Shown: positions 35,888 to 45,780, counted from the stretch's first letter. The stretch: 64,000 nt of DNA from Pycnococcus provasolii (GCA_049487715.1 CP150546.1:310001-374000); one strand, 5' to 3'. Notes: generated by a model not told the origin, from the sequence alone. Translations and numbers: made by a program.

Positions 35888-36625
35888 TCAGCCAAAGACG
35901 GTACGGCCAATCGCGTGGATCGTGCCAGCTGCCACCGCACCCACGGAGGCTGCCACCGCCATGCGCCGTGAGCCTGCGGCGGACTTGTAGAGCGCCCCCG
36001 CCCCCGCCCCCGCGACGACGGCGGCGACGCTTCCGCTCTCGGTGTGGAGGTAGGCGTCCATGGAGTTCAGCGCGCCGCTCTCCATGAGCGCGTAGTACAG
36101 TCCGAGCACGCCGGCGGCGTTTCCTGCGGACCTTCCGTAGTGTCCCGTGGCGTTGAGCAGCCTGTTGGCGCGAAGTCGGCTCGTGTCCGCGACGCCCTTA
36201 GGCGCGGGCGTCGTGAGTGCTTCCCTCGCACCTACCGCGCCTCCAGCCGCGCCTCCGATGAGGTACCCCGTTCCGCAGTAGTACGTTAGGTTTTCGCTCC
36301 ACGACCTCCTGTTGACGACCGCCTGTTCGGTGAACAGCTGCTCCGGTGCCTTGGGCAGCGTGTATACGTTTTTGAGTAGGGCGGGGTCGATCGTTCCGTG
36401 CAGTCCTTCGTACGGGTTGTGCATGCGCGCACCTCCTCCTCCTGCTCCCATCATCGCGCCTCCTGACGCCTCCCCAAGCGTGGCTGCGCCATAGTCCGTT
36501 GCTGACGCTGATGACGACGACTGAGCGCCCCCCTGAAGTGATGACTCCCCAGTGTGCTCCCCAGCAGAAACACCAACTGAAGATCCTGATGACGACGACG
36601 ACGACGACGATCCGAACCAGCCCAT
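35888..36625 (-). CDS. TIM23: TIM23 mitochondrial import channel subunit
   Basis: Predicted 245 aa from the ATG at 36625 (MGWFGSSS); the frame upstream starts at a non-ATG codon. A Ser/Gly-rich N-terminal domain of about 90 residues precedes the Tim17/22/23 core: NPYEGLHGTIDPALLKNVYTLP, then LTYYCGTGYLIGGAAGGAVGAREAL, RLLNATGHYGRSAGNAAGVLGLYYAL, then SVAAVVAGAGAGALYKSAAGSRRMAVAA. Four Gly-rich transmembrane helices with the GxxxG pattern are evident. It forms the presequence translocase channel in the inner mitochondrial membrane. Confidence 0.9.
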   Translation of the reverse strand: MGWFGSSSSSSSSGSSVGVSAGEHTGESSLQGGAQSSSSASATDYGAATLGEASGGAMMGAGGGGARMHNPYEGLHGTIDPALLKNVYTLPKAPEQLFTEQAVVNRRSWSENLTYYCGTGYLIGGAAGGAVGAREALTTPAPKGVADTSRLRANRLLNATGHYGRSAGNAAGVLGLYYALMESGALNSMDAYLHTESGSVAAVVAGAGAGALYKSAAGSRRMAVAASVGAVAAGTIHAIGRTVFG

Positions 36626-36883
36626 GGAGACAGAACAACCAGGAAACAGAAAGAAAAGGAATATGAATATGAGATGAGGAGAGGAGACTTCTGAAGAAAG
36701 GAAAGCCGCCGCCACGGAAGGGATGGGAAGTGACGGGAAGGGATCGCCCGCGATGGGGACGAGGGCCAGGGCAGCAGGGGCAGGGGAGGGGAACGACCCC
36801 AGCCAGACCTCGAACGACCACAGACAGCCAGAGAACGTAAGAGCGCTAAAGTTTATCGATAGGTTCTGTTTGGGGGTTTGATG

Positions 36884-36923
36884 GTTTAGGGTTTCTAGGT
36901 TTAGGGTTTACTGTTTAGGGTTA
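36884..36923 (+). repeat. TTTAGGG-type telomere-like tract
   Basis: Four degenerate units (GTTTAGGGTTTCTAGGTTTAGGG...) of the plant-type TTTAGGG repeat in the divergent gap between TIM23 and the DUF1028 gene. Confidence 0.75.
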
Positions 36924-37420
36924 GACCACCACCACCTCCTTGTTATTCTTCTTCGAGCGAACTAAAGCACCAGTGGCTGACTGTCCCGGGAAGCTTGTCG
37001 CCATCGTGCATCCACGCATCCTCGCCGTCGTGCGTTGCGTCAAGAAACGGCGTCCCTCGTAAGTCGGCGTCCACGCGCCATCCTCCCACGTCCACCTAGT
37101 CGTATCCGGCATTCCGGCTCCGCCGGACGACCGGCGGTGCCAATGTAAGAGTAGCCGTTGGCGATGATGTGCGCGTAAGCACTCGCGATCCTAGTGTCTT
37201 CACGCGCGACGTCCTCGTCGCTCATCACCGCACCACCGTGCTCCAAGAAAGATTGCCGCATCATACGCCGCTCGCCTTATGGGTAGAAGCCTTGCTTGTT
37301 CGGCCGCCCTCCGCTCTCGTTGACGCGCGTTCTCCGCATCACGCACGTCCGGGTCCGCCCTCCGCTCTCGTCGTGCGGCGTTCTCCAAACCTGAGAAGTG
37401 GTAATTGTACGTGAACCCTA
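36924..37420 (-). pseudogene. Possible decayed gene with RERRA repeats
   Basis: Minus-strand frames read in succession: ENAARRERRADPDVRDAENARQRERRAAEQ (37280-37400, with an internal direct repeat in the DNA), MSDEDVAREDTRIASAYAHIIANG (about 37150-37225) and MPDTTRWTWEDGAWTPTYEG (about 37050-37112), in different frames. Arg-rich 'RERRA' repeats are common in protein segments of uncertain nature in protists. The frame changes suggest a degenerate gene, or chance. Low confidence. Confidence 0.2.
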
Positions 37421-37909
37421 AATGTAAAATGAGAGCCGAATAATCACTGCAATAGGTGCATGACCGGTAGTAAGTTAATGTGTTCGTTATGGAAACAAAA
37501 CGGTCGCGAGCGCGACCGGGATCCCCAAACACGACTCGCCCAGGCCCACATTCTTCTCCGCCATGGGGTATGGACCAACAACGGATCCTTGGGCAATTTT
37601 AATTGTCCCGCCCGTCACAGATTTTTTTGGAGGCCTGCTTTTCCTCGTCGTCCCCTAGTCCCTACAACTACAGTCACACTTCGAGCCTCTTCTCTTCGAG
37701 TTTTGCTGTCGTGTACTTCACAGTGAGGACTCACCACAGGACCTGTAGGAGGGTCTTCACTCTTCACAAGGAACGAACCTTTGGTTTGCAAACAACGACC
37801 TCGTGAACGCGTTGATTTTTTGTTGTTGTTGTTTGAAAACCTGCTTGCTTGGGGCGCACGCGTTCCTCTTTTTTTTTTTTCAAGCAAGCAAGCAAGAAGA
37901 AAGATTCAT

Positions 37910-39838
37910 ATGGAAAGGAGGATGACGATGATGATGCGCTGGTGGTGGTGTTGTTGTTGTCGCTGTTCATCGTCCTCCTTTGTTTCACTCCTCCTCCTCG
38001 TTCTCCTCCACGACCCCAGCAACAGCAACAGAAGAGGAGTAATCACAACAGCACAAGCCACGTTCTCGATCGTCGCCGTTGACCTGCAAACGTCAATCAC
38101 GGGATGCGCAGCGACGTCGTGCATCGGAAGCAGGTCGATCGACGTCGTGTGTGGAGGAACGCCGCCGTCTGTGGTGGCAGCGCAGGCACTTCTCGGAGAG
38201 TACACCGTGTTCCCGTGCTACGTCTCTGTCGGCTTACCACAAGAAGTGTGCAACGGCGGTCCATCCTCGAGAAATCCGCAGGTGTTCTCCATCGACACGT
38301 CGTCGGCGGCGACGTGCCGCGTGTCGTGCTGTTCACTGCAATTTCTCAAGCTGCCTCCGGGGGAAAGACGTCGACAGATTGAGCAGGAATTCAGCAAGAT
38401 GTTTGCATCGCATGACGTGTACTTCAGGTGGGCATCCAAGGCGTGGAAAGAGTGCAACGACTCCGCGGAAGGAGCACCGCCAAGCCGAGGCATCTTCCAC
38501 ACACCATCGTTCGCATCCTCGGCATCCGACTGGCCACTACGCGATGCACTCGCGGAAGCGCTTGAGCGTGGCGATACCCCGGAAGAGGCTGTCACCGCCA
38601 TCATCGCGCCAGGACGTGACTGGCTTTGGGGAGGTGCGGAGAGCAGGCAGTACACGGCATGTGACAAGACCGGGTGCTCAAGCTTCCAAGGGCGATCGTG
38701 CTGGGCAAATCCAAGGTGCGATCGATGTGAGGTTGACGACGACGACGTCGAGCAGCGGCAACAACATCTGCAATTCAATGTGGCGTCTCGCGCGGATATG
38801 CGTGATCCTCTGCAACTGCACCTCGCAGGTTACACGCTTCTCGGTGAAGAAAACCAAACAATGGTGGTAGAGACAGCCACGAACACAGCGTCGACAGATA
38901 ACATCCCTCCATATTCTCGTGTACCGATTGCCGATACAAATGGAGTGCGACGTTGCTGGCCTTTCGTGTTCGCTGGTGCTATGCATGGTGCTGCCATCTC
39001 CGCAAATGATACTGCAGTTACCACCAACAACACCAAGTCATCATCATTCACGACAGCAACAACACAACATGATGCATTACCACTCAAAACCATAAGGAGA
39101 ATGGCAACTACCGGTGGAGTGGGAACGACACAATGGATCTGGCAGCAGTCCGATGATGATGAGCAGCCGCCATCGCCAGGGCTCCACAACACAAAAACAA
39201 CATCCAGCGCCACCACCATCATTGTCCACCTCGACAAAAAACCTAGGTACCTGTTTAGCGTTCAAGGAAACACCCTAACATCTAAAAACATTTTAGAAAG
39301 AGCTGCCGACGCATTTGGATCGTATTCACCACCACCCCTGATCGCATCATCACCCTCAAATGCAACAATTAATCCAACATGTGAAATGGCACTACGTCTT
39401 CTTGCGGCACTCCGAGCAGGAGCGGGAAAGGATACCACCACCAGTGCCACCCAAAGCTTTGTTGAGGGTGATGTTCGATGCGTCACCAAACGTGGAGTGG
39501 CAGGAAATTCGGCATCGCTACGAGTGATGCCAGGAGCAGTAGCAGGAAATGAAGACGTCGAGGAGGAGGAGCCAGTGCGATTCGACGCAGCATTTCCACC
39601 GCACGCCGCACGTGCAGACGCACTTGCATCGCTGAGTCGTGCTGTGCAAGGTTGGGCAGATGCCACATGCACGGGGAAAACAACAACAAACGATGGCTTA
39701 CGTTCTTCTGCATCCGTTGATCAAACTGCAAATCCATTCTTCTTTACACAAATTGGCCAAACCGTCTCATCCATATGGCAATCTACATCCACAGCTTTTG
39801 CGCAATTTGTGGCTGCTGGCAGGCCTGCCGATCCGTGA
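37910..39838 (+). CDS. Secreted DUF1028-domain protein
   Basis: Predicted 642 aa from the ATG at 37910 (MERRMTMMM), following a TTG-started longer frame. A signal peptide is clear (a Trp/Cys-rich stretch, then SSFVSLLLLVLLHD). The mature chain opens with TFSIVAVDLQTSITGCAATSC, the start of DUF1028, a family with an Ntn-hydrolase-like fold found mainly in bacteria; VVAAQALLGEY is the matching second motif. Further Cys pairs (CRVSCCSLQFLKLPPGE) and a C-terminal region with Asn-linked glycosylation sites (NDT, NNT, NAT) fit an extracellular or lumenal protein. The remaining 450 residues have no family I recognise. Enzyme activity not established for DUF1028. Confidence 0.65.
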   Translation: MERRMTMMMRWWWCCCCRCSSSSFVSLLLLVLLHDPSNSNRRGVITTAQATFSIVAVDLQTSITGCAATSCIGSRSIDVVCGGTPPSVVAAQALLGEYTVFPCYVSVGLPQEVCNGGPSSRNPQVFSIDTSSAATCRVSCCSLQFLKLPPGERRRQIEQEFSKMFASHDVYFRWASKAWKECNDSAEGAPPSRGIFHTPSFASSASDWPLRDALAEALERGDTPEEAVTAIIAPGRDWLWGGAESRQYTACDKTGCSSFQGRSCWANPRCDRCEVDDDDVEQRQQHLQFNVASRADMRDPLQLHLAGYTLLGEENQTMVVETATNTASTDNIPPYSRVPIADTNGVRRCWPFVFAGAMHGAAISANDTAVTTNNTKSSSFTTATTQHDALPLKTIRRMATTGGVGTTQWIWQQSDDDEQPPSPGLHNTKTTSSATTIIVHLDKKPRYLFSVQGNTLTSKNILERAADAFGSYSPPPLIASSPSNATINPTCEMALRLLAALRAGAGKDTTTSATQSFVEGDVRCVTKRGVAGNSASLRVMPGAVAGNEDVEEEEPVRFDAAFPPHAARADALASLSRAVQGWADATCTGKTTTNDGLRSSASVDQTANPFFFTQIGQTVSSIWQSTSTAFAQFVAAGRPADP

Positions 39839-40693
39839 ATATGAAACACATTGTTATGATCGCTCATTCAGTAATGGATCTTCTATGTTTTCTTCGTTCA
39901 ACAGTCGTTGATATCCCGAAGCACCGAATTAGTGGAATTACCCGTACAAAGTCTCTCATCGCCACGATCGTCGCGTCCGTGGAAGAGGCTTGCGGCGAAC
40001 GTGCTTGCCTTCCGCGCTTGAATCGCGCATTCAGTACTGTAATGCAATGGAATTACTTCATGTAAAGTACCCGTAGGGAGAGGGTTGGACCTGGAGGGGG
40101 AGGGGGCGCAGTTTTGACTCATGCAGGGGATCCGTCGCTGGTTTCTTCCCATGGTCGAGGAAAGTTTTTGCCCCTGGGGATCCCGGTCGAGTGAGCTTTT
40201 TGTAGAATTCAATGGCGCCATATCTTTATTCCCGGTCTGCTTGCTTCGCGTAGGGAGGTTTTGGCAGTCCCTTCAACGTGCATCATTGCCTAGACGAGGC
40301 GGCGGCCCCCTCGCGCCGCCATCGCCGGCTTTCTCGACGAGCCGCGGTCGCTTCGTGGCACCTCCTCTTCCCCATCGAGGTGGGAGCATTGCAAAGCGCC
40401 GAGTGTGGAACAAGTGAGGCAACTTGTCGCACGGATGGAGGCACGGGGCTATGAGGAGGTGTCTGGACGGCACTATGACCAGTTGACCACGGTGCCAACA
40501 AGAACCGGTCAAGCCTCGACAAGCAAGCGCTTTGCAATCATGGCCCGAGCTTGCTTTCACCACAATGGCGGCATTGCTCGACACAATAGCCGGCGTGAAT
40601 GTCGGTCGCGTTTGCTAAAAAGGAAGAGCTCTCGACACGAGGCCGTACCAGCTTGCGGACGAAGATTCAATTTTACAATTAATTTGTTTTTCC
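39839..40693. other. Intergenic 855 bp 3' of the DUF1028 and E2-like/ILEI genes
   Basis: No gene I can support. Bases 39845-39920 encode, in one frame, a peptide similar to one downstream of the small Cys-rich gene at 47.9 kb (see findings). From 40223 to 40690 the sequence is more G/C-rich with protein-like but interrupted frames, and may be a decayed insertion. Confidence 0.45.
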
Positions 40694-43600
40694 TTACGAA
40701 GCCGCTGCCGGTGTCGTCGTCACCGTGGCCTCCGCTGCCGTGGCGGCAGCAGGCTCTACGATGGAAGGCTCTTGCTCCTCAGCAAAAGAAAACGTGGTGG
40801 AAGGTGCCCTAGAAGAATCGCCTCTGCTGGACGAAGCTCTCATGCTAGGTCGCCTACTCGATGGGCGCGCAGCTCCCGGCACGCTTGGCTTGCGCGCGAT
40901 ATGGATGGAACCAATCCTGTCATCCTCCTCAGGATCGGTCGGGGGCAGTCCATCCAAGACTCGTAGGAAATTCGTGAATGCCTGCATCAGCACAGAAACG
41001 CTAGGAACGTATGTACTTGACGTATGTACTGGCTGATCACCACACGAGATGTACCACGCACAACGGCACAACGCCTTCGTGAATGCGTGGATATCAAGCT
41101 CCGTTTCGAAGGCACCATCCAGGCGGTATCCGCAGCTCGTGGTGAAGGCCGTCAGAGCCTTGGACAAACTCAGGCCGCCTCCAAATACGCCGTAGCGTTT
41201 CAAGAGCCAAACAAAGCCCGGCTGTCTGACTCTCTCCGCGCGTGGTCCGCTCGCCTCCAGCGAATCATGAAATAAGTCATGAATCCTGCTTTGCAGAGGA
41301 ATTAGCGCGCGCACCTCACGTGCCTGCATGTAAGCCTTGTCGAAGGCGATATCAGCGGGAACGCGATGCGCGCGATCCTGAATGAACCTCTTCAACACGA
41401 CGCGAAGAGCATCACCAAGGGTCTTGTGCTGCTGGTAGCGTGAGCAGCGAATCGCGGATCGAACAATAGCCTCGAGGAACTGGTCGAACTTCATGTGCGA
41501 GGATTGCACCGGACCCTGTTGTTTCTGTTGCGCCTGTTCGGCGCGTGCCTTCGCCGCACGTCGACTTGACAGAGTTTTCTTCCTCTTCACCGGGTCCGTC
41601 TTCTCCTTATTACCGTTACGGTCCAGCCGATTTTCTGACTCATTCTGTTCGTCCGCAGCAATCTTACTTATCACGCGGTTGCCGATGGTGCGCCAGCGGC
41701 ACATCGTCACGATCATCTTCGATAAGGGCCTTTCCTTATGCTTCGTCTCAGTGTGCGATTGCTCCACCAAAACCTTTACAGCCCTTCTCAGGATAGTGGA
41801 CATTTGGCTGCGCTGAGCTCCCGATTTTATGGTGCCACCTTGGGTCGTCGACGTCGTGTCACCCATCTCGGGATGCGGCGTCCCGCCTGTTGAGGGAGAT
41901 GAAGCAGGGCTGTCCACCGCCGGAGGATGCGGCAGTGTTGGAACTGAGCTAGAACCATCGCCGCCACCGCCTCCGCCGCCGCCGCGTGCCGAGTTCTCTC
42001 CTGGTGTCGCCTGGCGGCTCATGGATTTGGATTTGCCTAACGCTTCAAAGCTGGTTGCATATTCCAATCTGGTCACCTTATCAATCGCTTCTCTGAGATC
42101 TTGAACGAGGTCCATGTTTTCGTGATGCGAGTCTCGGAAAATGTTCTGTGCATCCTCTCCCTCGAAGCCTTTCAGCACGTGTCCATCACTGGTGCAAATC
42201 TCAAACTTACAGTCAGTGACAAACAGCTGCCACTGCCGGGCTCCCATCTCGTGGTTGGTGTTCATACCATGCAGAGCATAGTACGAAAAGATCTTGTATA
42301 AGAGAGTCCTGTACTCGAATAGGAATCCCTGGCATCGCATAATCTCAATCTCCGCACGTTGCATGCGAGTCAGCGATCCCTGCTGACCGGGCCAATGCCA
42401 CAACTCTCCAATCTCATCTACGACGTCGGCTATGTCGAGCTTGGGCATCAGTCCGCTATTAACGAGGTAGTATTTGGGCGAATCGTACGCGAGCATGGCG
42501 TCCACACGAGCCTCGCGCGCGCCTGGAACGCCTGCGGGATGCAGGATGGTCTCAACACAGAAGTCGTGCAGTGGCGACTCCTCGGCACGCGGGGCGCACA
42601 CAATCGCAAGGCCGTAGTCCGCGCTGAGAGCCGAGGCGGCTGCCGTGCGCGACGCTGTCATGCGAGAGCGGCCCTCCGATCGGTCTGTCTCTGCACCTGT
42701 TGAGGGTGGTGGAACTCTGCCACCTGTTGAGGGTGCTGGAACTCTGCGAGTCCGCGGCGTCGATTCTCTGCGCGCCGTTGAGGCACCTCCGCTGACATCG
42801 CTTCGCCTGCTTGATCTTGACATTCCTCCACCGATTCGATCCCAACCGACTCCGCTGCTAGGATGGTCCTTCAGGTGCAGGCACGCCTGCCGTCCAGCGC
42901 GAGCCGCCTCGTCCAGCGCATTCGGCCACACGCGACATCCACACTTGCGGAGGAGATCCGCGCCGTTCGTTCCCATGGCGCTGATCCACGAAGCGTCGCG
43001 CACGCCGTCCGCCTGCCAATTATCGACGAACGCGATAGCGATGCTATCGCCCGGACGGCTCATCAGCGCGGCGAAGAACTCGCGCAGTCCACTGGGATGG
43101 CTTCGCGAGTACTGCGCATAGTGCAGCACGGCAAGGTCGGTGTCGCGCAGGAGCAGGAGCGAGTAGCCTCCTGGCATGAAGTTCACGTCAACGCGCTTGG
43201 TGTACGCGATTCCATCGATCGAAACGACTGCCCCGCACCCACCATTCATTCCCGGGCCCGACGCGTAGCGCTTGCTGCGCATCGTCACGTGCACCACCGC
43301 CTGCGTTGGTCCGGCGTCCTTCACGATAGGCTGCCCGATAGGAACGGGAGGCGCGCTCAGGCTTGGCGGTCCGTACAAGGCGTCGACAGCCATCGGGTGC
43401 GGCACCGTCGACCCGACGCGCTTTCCTGCCGTAGCCGCCTCCTTCGGGAACGAGGATGTCGGCGCCGGCATGATGTCCGCACTCGACAAGAACGTTCCAT
43501 CGAACGCCTCGAACAGCTGCGCACCGAGCTTGTGCCGGTACTGGAATGCGAGCGATCGTGTGTAGAGGAACTGAGGGCGAACGCGCGTCGTAGCGGCGCC

Positions 43601-44329
43601 ACTGCGTCCCTGCGCAAGCTTCTCGCTTCTTATTTCAGGAAGCAGCTTCTTGGCCGCCACGTCGATGCGCCGACCCTCGCGGCGCAGCCTTTCTGTGAAC
43701 TTCGCTGTCGCGTCGGGCCCGTCGAAGAGTTCCTCGAACGTCGGGTCTAACGTTTGTCTCCGCAGCCTCGGTCTTGCCGCGTCGACGGCGGCTGACCACG
43801 ACATCGCCTTACTGTTGAAGACGGAAGGACTTTGCGCCCTCTCGCGGGCCAGCGCCAGGCCCGCACTCGAGCGCGTCGTGTCCTGCAGGCTCGAGTTCAT
43901 CGTCGCGTCGCCTCCGTCGACGAGGAGGTTCCACACTTCCTCGAGTATCTTCCAGAGCCTCGGCGACATGAGGTGCAGGCTCGGCAGCGTGTGGTCGCAC
44001 TGCGTGTGGTCGACGCCCTCTCTCGTTCTGTTGAACGCCGGGTGGTACACGTCCGCGACGAACCTGAGCGCGGTGGCCACCGGCGGCCCTGACCTCGGCT
44101 GGCACAGTCGAATTTCGAGCGGGAACACGCCTGTGTGGTACGGCGACGACTTGGGCATGGCGTCACCGAGCACGGTGATGTGCAGCGTCGCGTGTCTTTC
44201 GTTTTCCCCCTCGTCGAGCGTCTGGACAGACCTGGGCGCGATTTCGAGCGCGGTGACCCGGAATCTGCGCGGCCGTTCGCGCGACGACTTGCGCACGACG
44301 ACGCTCACAGCCTGCGCGAGCTGGTCCAT
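40694..44329 (-). CDS. Large protein with E2-like and ILEI/FAM3 domains
   Basis: Predicted 1211 aa from the ATG at 44329 (MDQLAQAVSVVVRK; the frame upstream starts at TTG). Residues about 25-150 resemble a ubiquitin-conjugating (E2/UEV) fold: GVFPLEIRLCQPRSGPPVATALRFVADVYHPAF and a later helix LWKILEEVWNLLVD. The active-site cysteine motif is not recognisable. Residues about 345-490 match an ILEI/FAM3 domain: VVHVTMRSKRYASG...GGYSLLLLRDTDLAVLHYAQ and FFAALMSRPGDSIAIAFVDNW. A Ser/Pro-rich linker follows, then helical segments (QRAEIEIMRCQGFLFEYRTLLYKI; HMKFDQFLEAIVRSAIRCSRY). The C-terminus is Ser/Arg-rich. ILEI domains are usually lumenal or extracellular in animals; no signal peptide is seen here, so the protein is probably cytosolic or flagellar. 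Confidence 0.55.
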   Translation of the reverse strand: MDQLAQAVSVVVRKSSRERPRRFRVTALEIAPRSVQTLDEGENERHATLHITVLGDAMPKSSPYHTGVFPLEIRLCQPRSGPPVATALRFVADVYHPAFNRTREGVDHTQCDHTLPSLHLMSPRLWKILEEVWNLLVDGGDATMNSSLQDTTRSSAGLALARERAQSPSVFNSKAMSWSAAVDAARPRLRRQTLDPTFEELFDGPDATAKFTERLRREGRRIDVAAKKLLPEIRSEKLAQGRSGAATTRVRPQFLYTRSLAFQYRHKLGAQLFEAFDGTFLSSADIMPAPTSSFPKEAATAGKRVGSTVPHPMAVDALYGPPSLSAPPVPIGQPIVKDAGPTQAVVHVTMRSKRYASGPGMNGGCGAVVSIDGIAYTKRVDVNFMPGGYSLLLLRDTDLAVLHYAQYSRSHPSGLREFFAALMSRPGDSIAIAFVDNWQADGVRDASWISAMGTNGADLLRKCGCRVWPNALDEAARAGRQACLHLKDHPSSGVGWDRIGGGMSRSSRRSDVSGGASTARRESTPRTRRVPAPSTGGRVPPPSTGAETDRSEGRSRMTASRTAAASALSADYGLAIVCAPRAEESPLHDFCVETILHPAGVPGAREARVDAMLAYDSPKYYLVNSGLMPKLDIADVVDEIGELWHWPGQQGSLTRMQRAEIEIMRCQGFLFEYRTLLYKIFSYYALHGMNTNHEMGARQWQLFVTDCKFEICTSDGHVLKGFEGEDAQNIFRDSHHENMDLVQDLREAIDKVTRLEYATSFEALGKSKSMSRQATPGENSARGGGGGGGGDGSSSVPTLPHPPAVDSPASSPSTGGTPHPEMGDTTSTTQGGTIKSGAQRSQMSTILRRAVKVLVEQSHTETKHKERPLSKMIVTMCRWRTIGNRVISKIAADEQNESENRLDRNGNKEKTDPVKRKKTLSSRRAAKARAEQAQQKQQGPVQSSHMKFDQFLEAIVRSAIRCSRYQQHKTLGDALRVVLKRFIQDRAHRVPADIAFDKAYMQAREVRALIPLQSRIHDLFHDSLEASGPRAERVRQPGFVWLLKRYGVFGGGLSLSKALTAFTTSCGYRLDGAFETELDIHAFTKALCRCAWYISCGDQPVHTSSTYVPSVSVLMQAFTNFLRVLDGLPPTDPEEDDRIGSIHIARKPSVPGAARPSSRRPSMRASSSRGDSSRAPSTTFSFAEEQEPSIVEPAAATAAEATVTTTPAAAS

Positions 44330-44922
44330 GGCTGGCTCTGGAGGGGCTCTGACTGGAGTCAACAGGCCGACCCTTCGGGGGAGTCCCGGGCCGGGGGGGG
44401 CCGAGGACGGAGAGGAGAGGAGCTTGCAAGGAAAGGTTGCCAATCTTTCGACCGGGTAATAGGTCAGGAAATGTTACCCGGTAAGGGTAGTCTAAGGTGG
44501 GAAAAGCCCAACTGTTAAGCTTGGTCAAACCTTTTAACCGTTTTGTCTCATTCTGTGCACAATTCACATCTGTAATAAGTTAAGTTACCTGAGATTGCTT
44601 GCCCATTGGGAGGAAACAGAAACAACAACAACGAACTGCCCTGGGTTAGGGTTAGGGTTAGGACTAGGGTTACTGGAACCCTAATCTTGGAGTTAGGGTT
44701 AGGGTTTAGTAGGGACCTGTTTTTCTTTTCGTTCCAAGGTGTGTTTTTGTTCGTCATGGGGTCCTATTTGGTAGTCTATGTATGGCGCCCTTTCTTCCCC
44801 TCCAGGCTCCAGCAGTCGTCCAGGTAGGTGGTTCTCAACACCTCGTTACCACCTCGTCGTGTATTTATGTTCGTGGTTTGTGTGTGTATGTGTGTGTGTG
44901 TGTGTGTGAATAATATTTTCAT
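44330..44922. other. Intergenic 593 bp with telomere-like repeats and (GT)n
   Basis: No gene. It contains telomere-like sequence at 44644-44709 (TTAGGG units, then one ACCCTAA, then TTAGGG again) upstream of the E2-like/ILEI gene, and a (GT)n microsatellite at about 44878-44908 at the prefoldin 3' end. Confidence 0.6.
44644..44709 (+). repeat. Telomere-like tract with an internal inversion
   Basis: (TTAGGG)3, then GGACTAGGGTTACTGG, then AACCCTAAT, then AGTTAGGGTTAGGGTTTAG. The single CCCTAA in opposite orientation gives it hairpin potential. Confidence 0.75.
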
Positions 44923-45507
44923 TTACTCTTTGGTCTCCATGGCTTTCTGCTTGCGCTGCTGCACGTCATAGTTATACACGCGAGCCATGCTCACCTCCGT
45001 CGTCGTGATACAGTCCTTGACGAAGAGCGCATCCTTGCGATTCGTATCGAGGTTCAACTTCGCCGTCTCGAGGTTCTTAGTCAGCAGCTCAACCGCCTCC
45101 TCAGCCGTATACTCGAGCGCGACGTTCGCGCCCAGCCAGAGGAACACCTTCTGCGCGTTCTCCGCGCTGACTTTTGCCTTGGCGAAGATCCCGTCCGTCA
45201 GCTCGAAGTCGACGTGTGTGTCCGATCCCTCGTCCTTGCGCTGCACGAGCTTTTTCACGCAAGCGAGCGTCCGTTCGACGTCGGGAACTTTCATCATCAG
45301 CCGTTGGCGTGATTGGGTGAGTCGCGACTCGAGCAGTTTGTACTGCTGATACGTGGACTGCATGGTTTGGAGTGCTTCCTCGGTGCCTTTTGGGAACCGT
45401 GCGATGTACGCCGCGACGTCCTCGATGTACTCCGCCTCCATTTTCGACGACGACGCACCGGACGACGCACCTCCAGGGTTGTCCACGGACATGCTGGTGG
45501 ACGACAT
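44923..45507 (-). CDS. PFDN3: Prefoldin subunit 3
   Basis: Predicted 194 aa from the ATG at 45507. Long N- and C-terminal helices flank a beta-hairpin region, the layout of alpha-type prefoldin subunits. Diagnostic stretches are EDVAAYIARFPKG (about 28-40), LLESRLTQSRQRLMMKVPDV, FELTDGIFAKAKV, VFLWLGANVALEYTAEEAVELL and VKDCITTTEVSMARVYNYDVQQR. These match VBP1/prefoldin 3, part of the cytosolic hexamer that passes unfolded actin and tubulin to the CCT chaperonin. Confidence 0.92.
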   Translation of the reverse strand: MSSTSMSVDNPGGASSGASSSKMEAEYIEDVAAYIARFPKGTEEALQTMQSTYQQYKLLESRLTQSRQRLMMKVPDVERTLACVKKLVQRKDEGSDTHVDFELTDGIFAKAKVSAENAQKVFLWLGANVALEYTAEEAVELLTKNLETAKLNLDTNRKDALFVKDCITTTEVSMARVYNYDVQQRKQKAMETKE

Positions 45508-45629
45508 ATCTATCTTTTTTCACCTACTTACAGGTTGCAGAATGAGCCGTGTGATCGCGCTCAAACGCCAAAATAAACCCTCCCCTTTCACCTTTGCGAC
45601 CTGCATTGCAGCACACAAAAATGAAAAAT

Positions 45630-45688
45630 CCTAAACCCTAACCCTAATCGCCTAACCCTAACCCTAATCGCCTAACCCTAACCCTAAC
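45630..45688 (+). repeat. Telomere-like tract with a 20-bp higher-order unit
   Basis: Three tandem copies of CCTAACCCTAACCCTAATCG (the first and last slightly changed): two CCCTAA repeats spaced by ATCG. It lies 123 bp upstream of the prefoldin ATG. Confidence 0.85.
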
Positions 45689-45780
45689 TTTGCCTTGGCA
45701 TGCATGGCAGTTTCAATACCAACTAATGGCCGTGCCCATGAAAAAAAAAAAGACGCCTCACTCTACGTAATAATTACAAT

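Larger units (their letters stand above)
36626..37909. other. Divergent 5' region, 1.28 kb, with telomere-like repeats and a possible decayed gene
   Basis: No intact gene. TTTAGGG-type repeats lie at 36884-36923. On the minus strand 36924-37420 reads protein-like segments in shifting frames (see the separate entry). The part from 37430 to 37909 shows nothing coherent beyond A/T runs. Confidence 0.5.
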
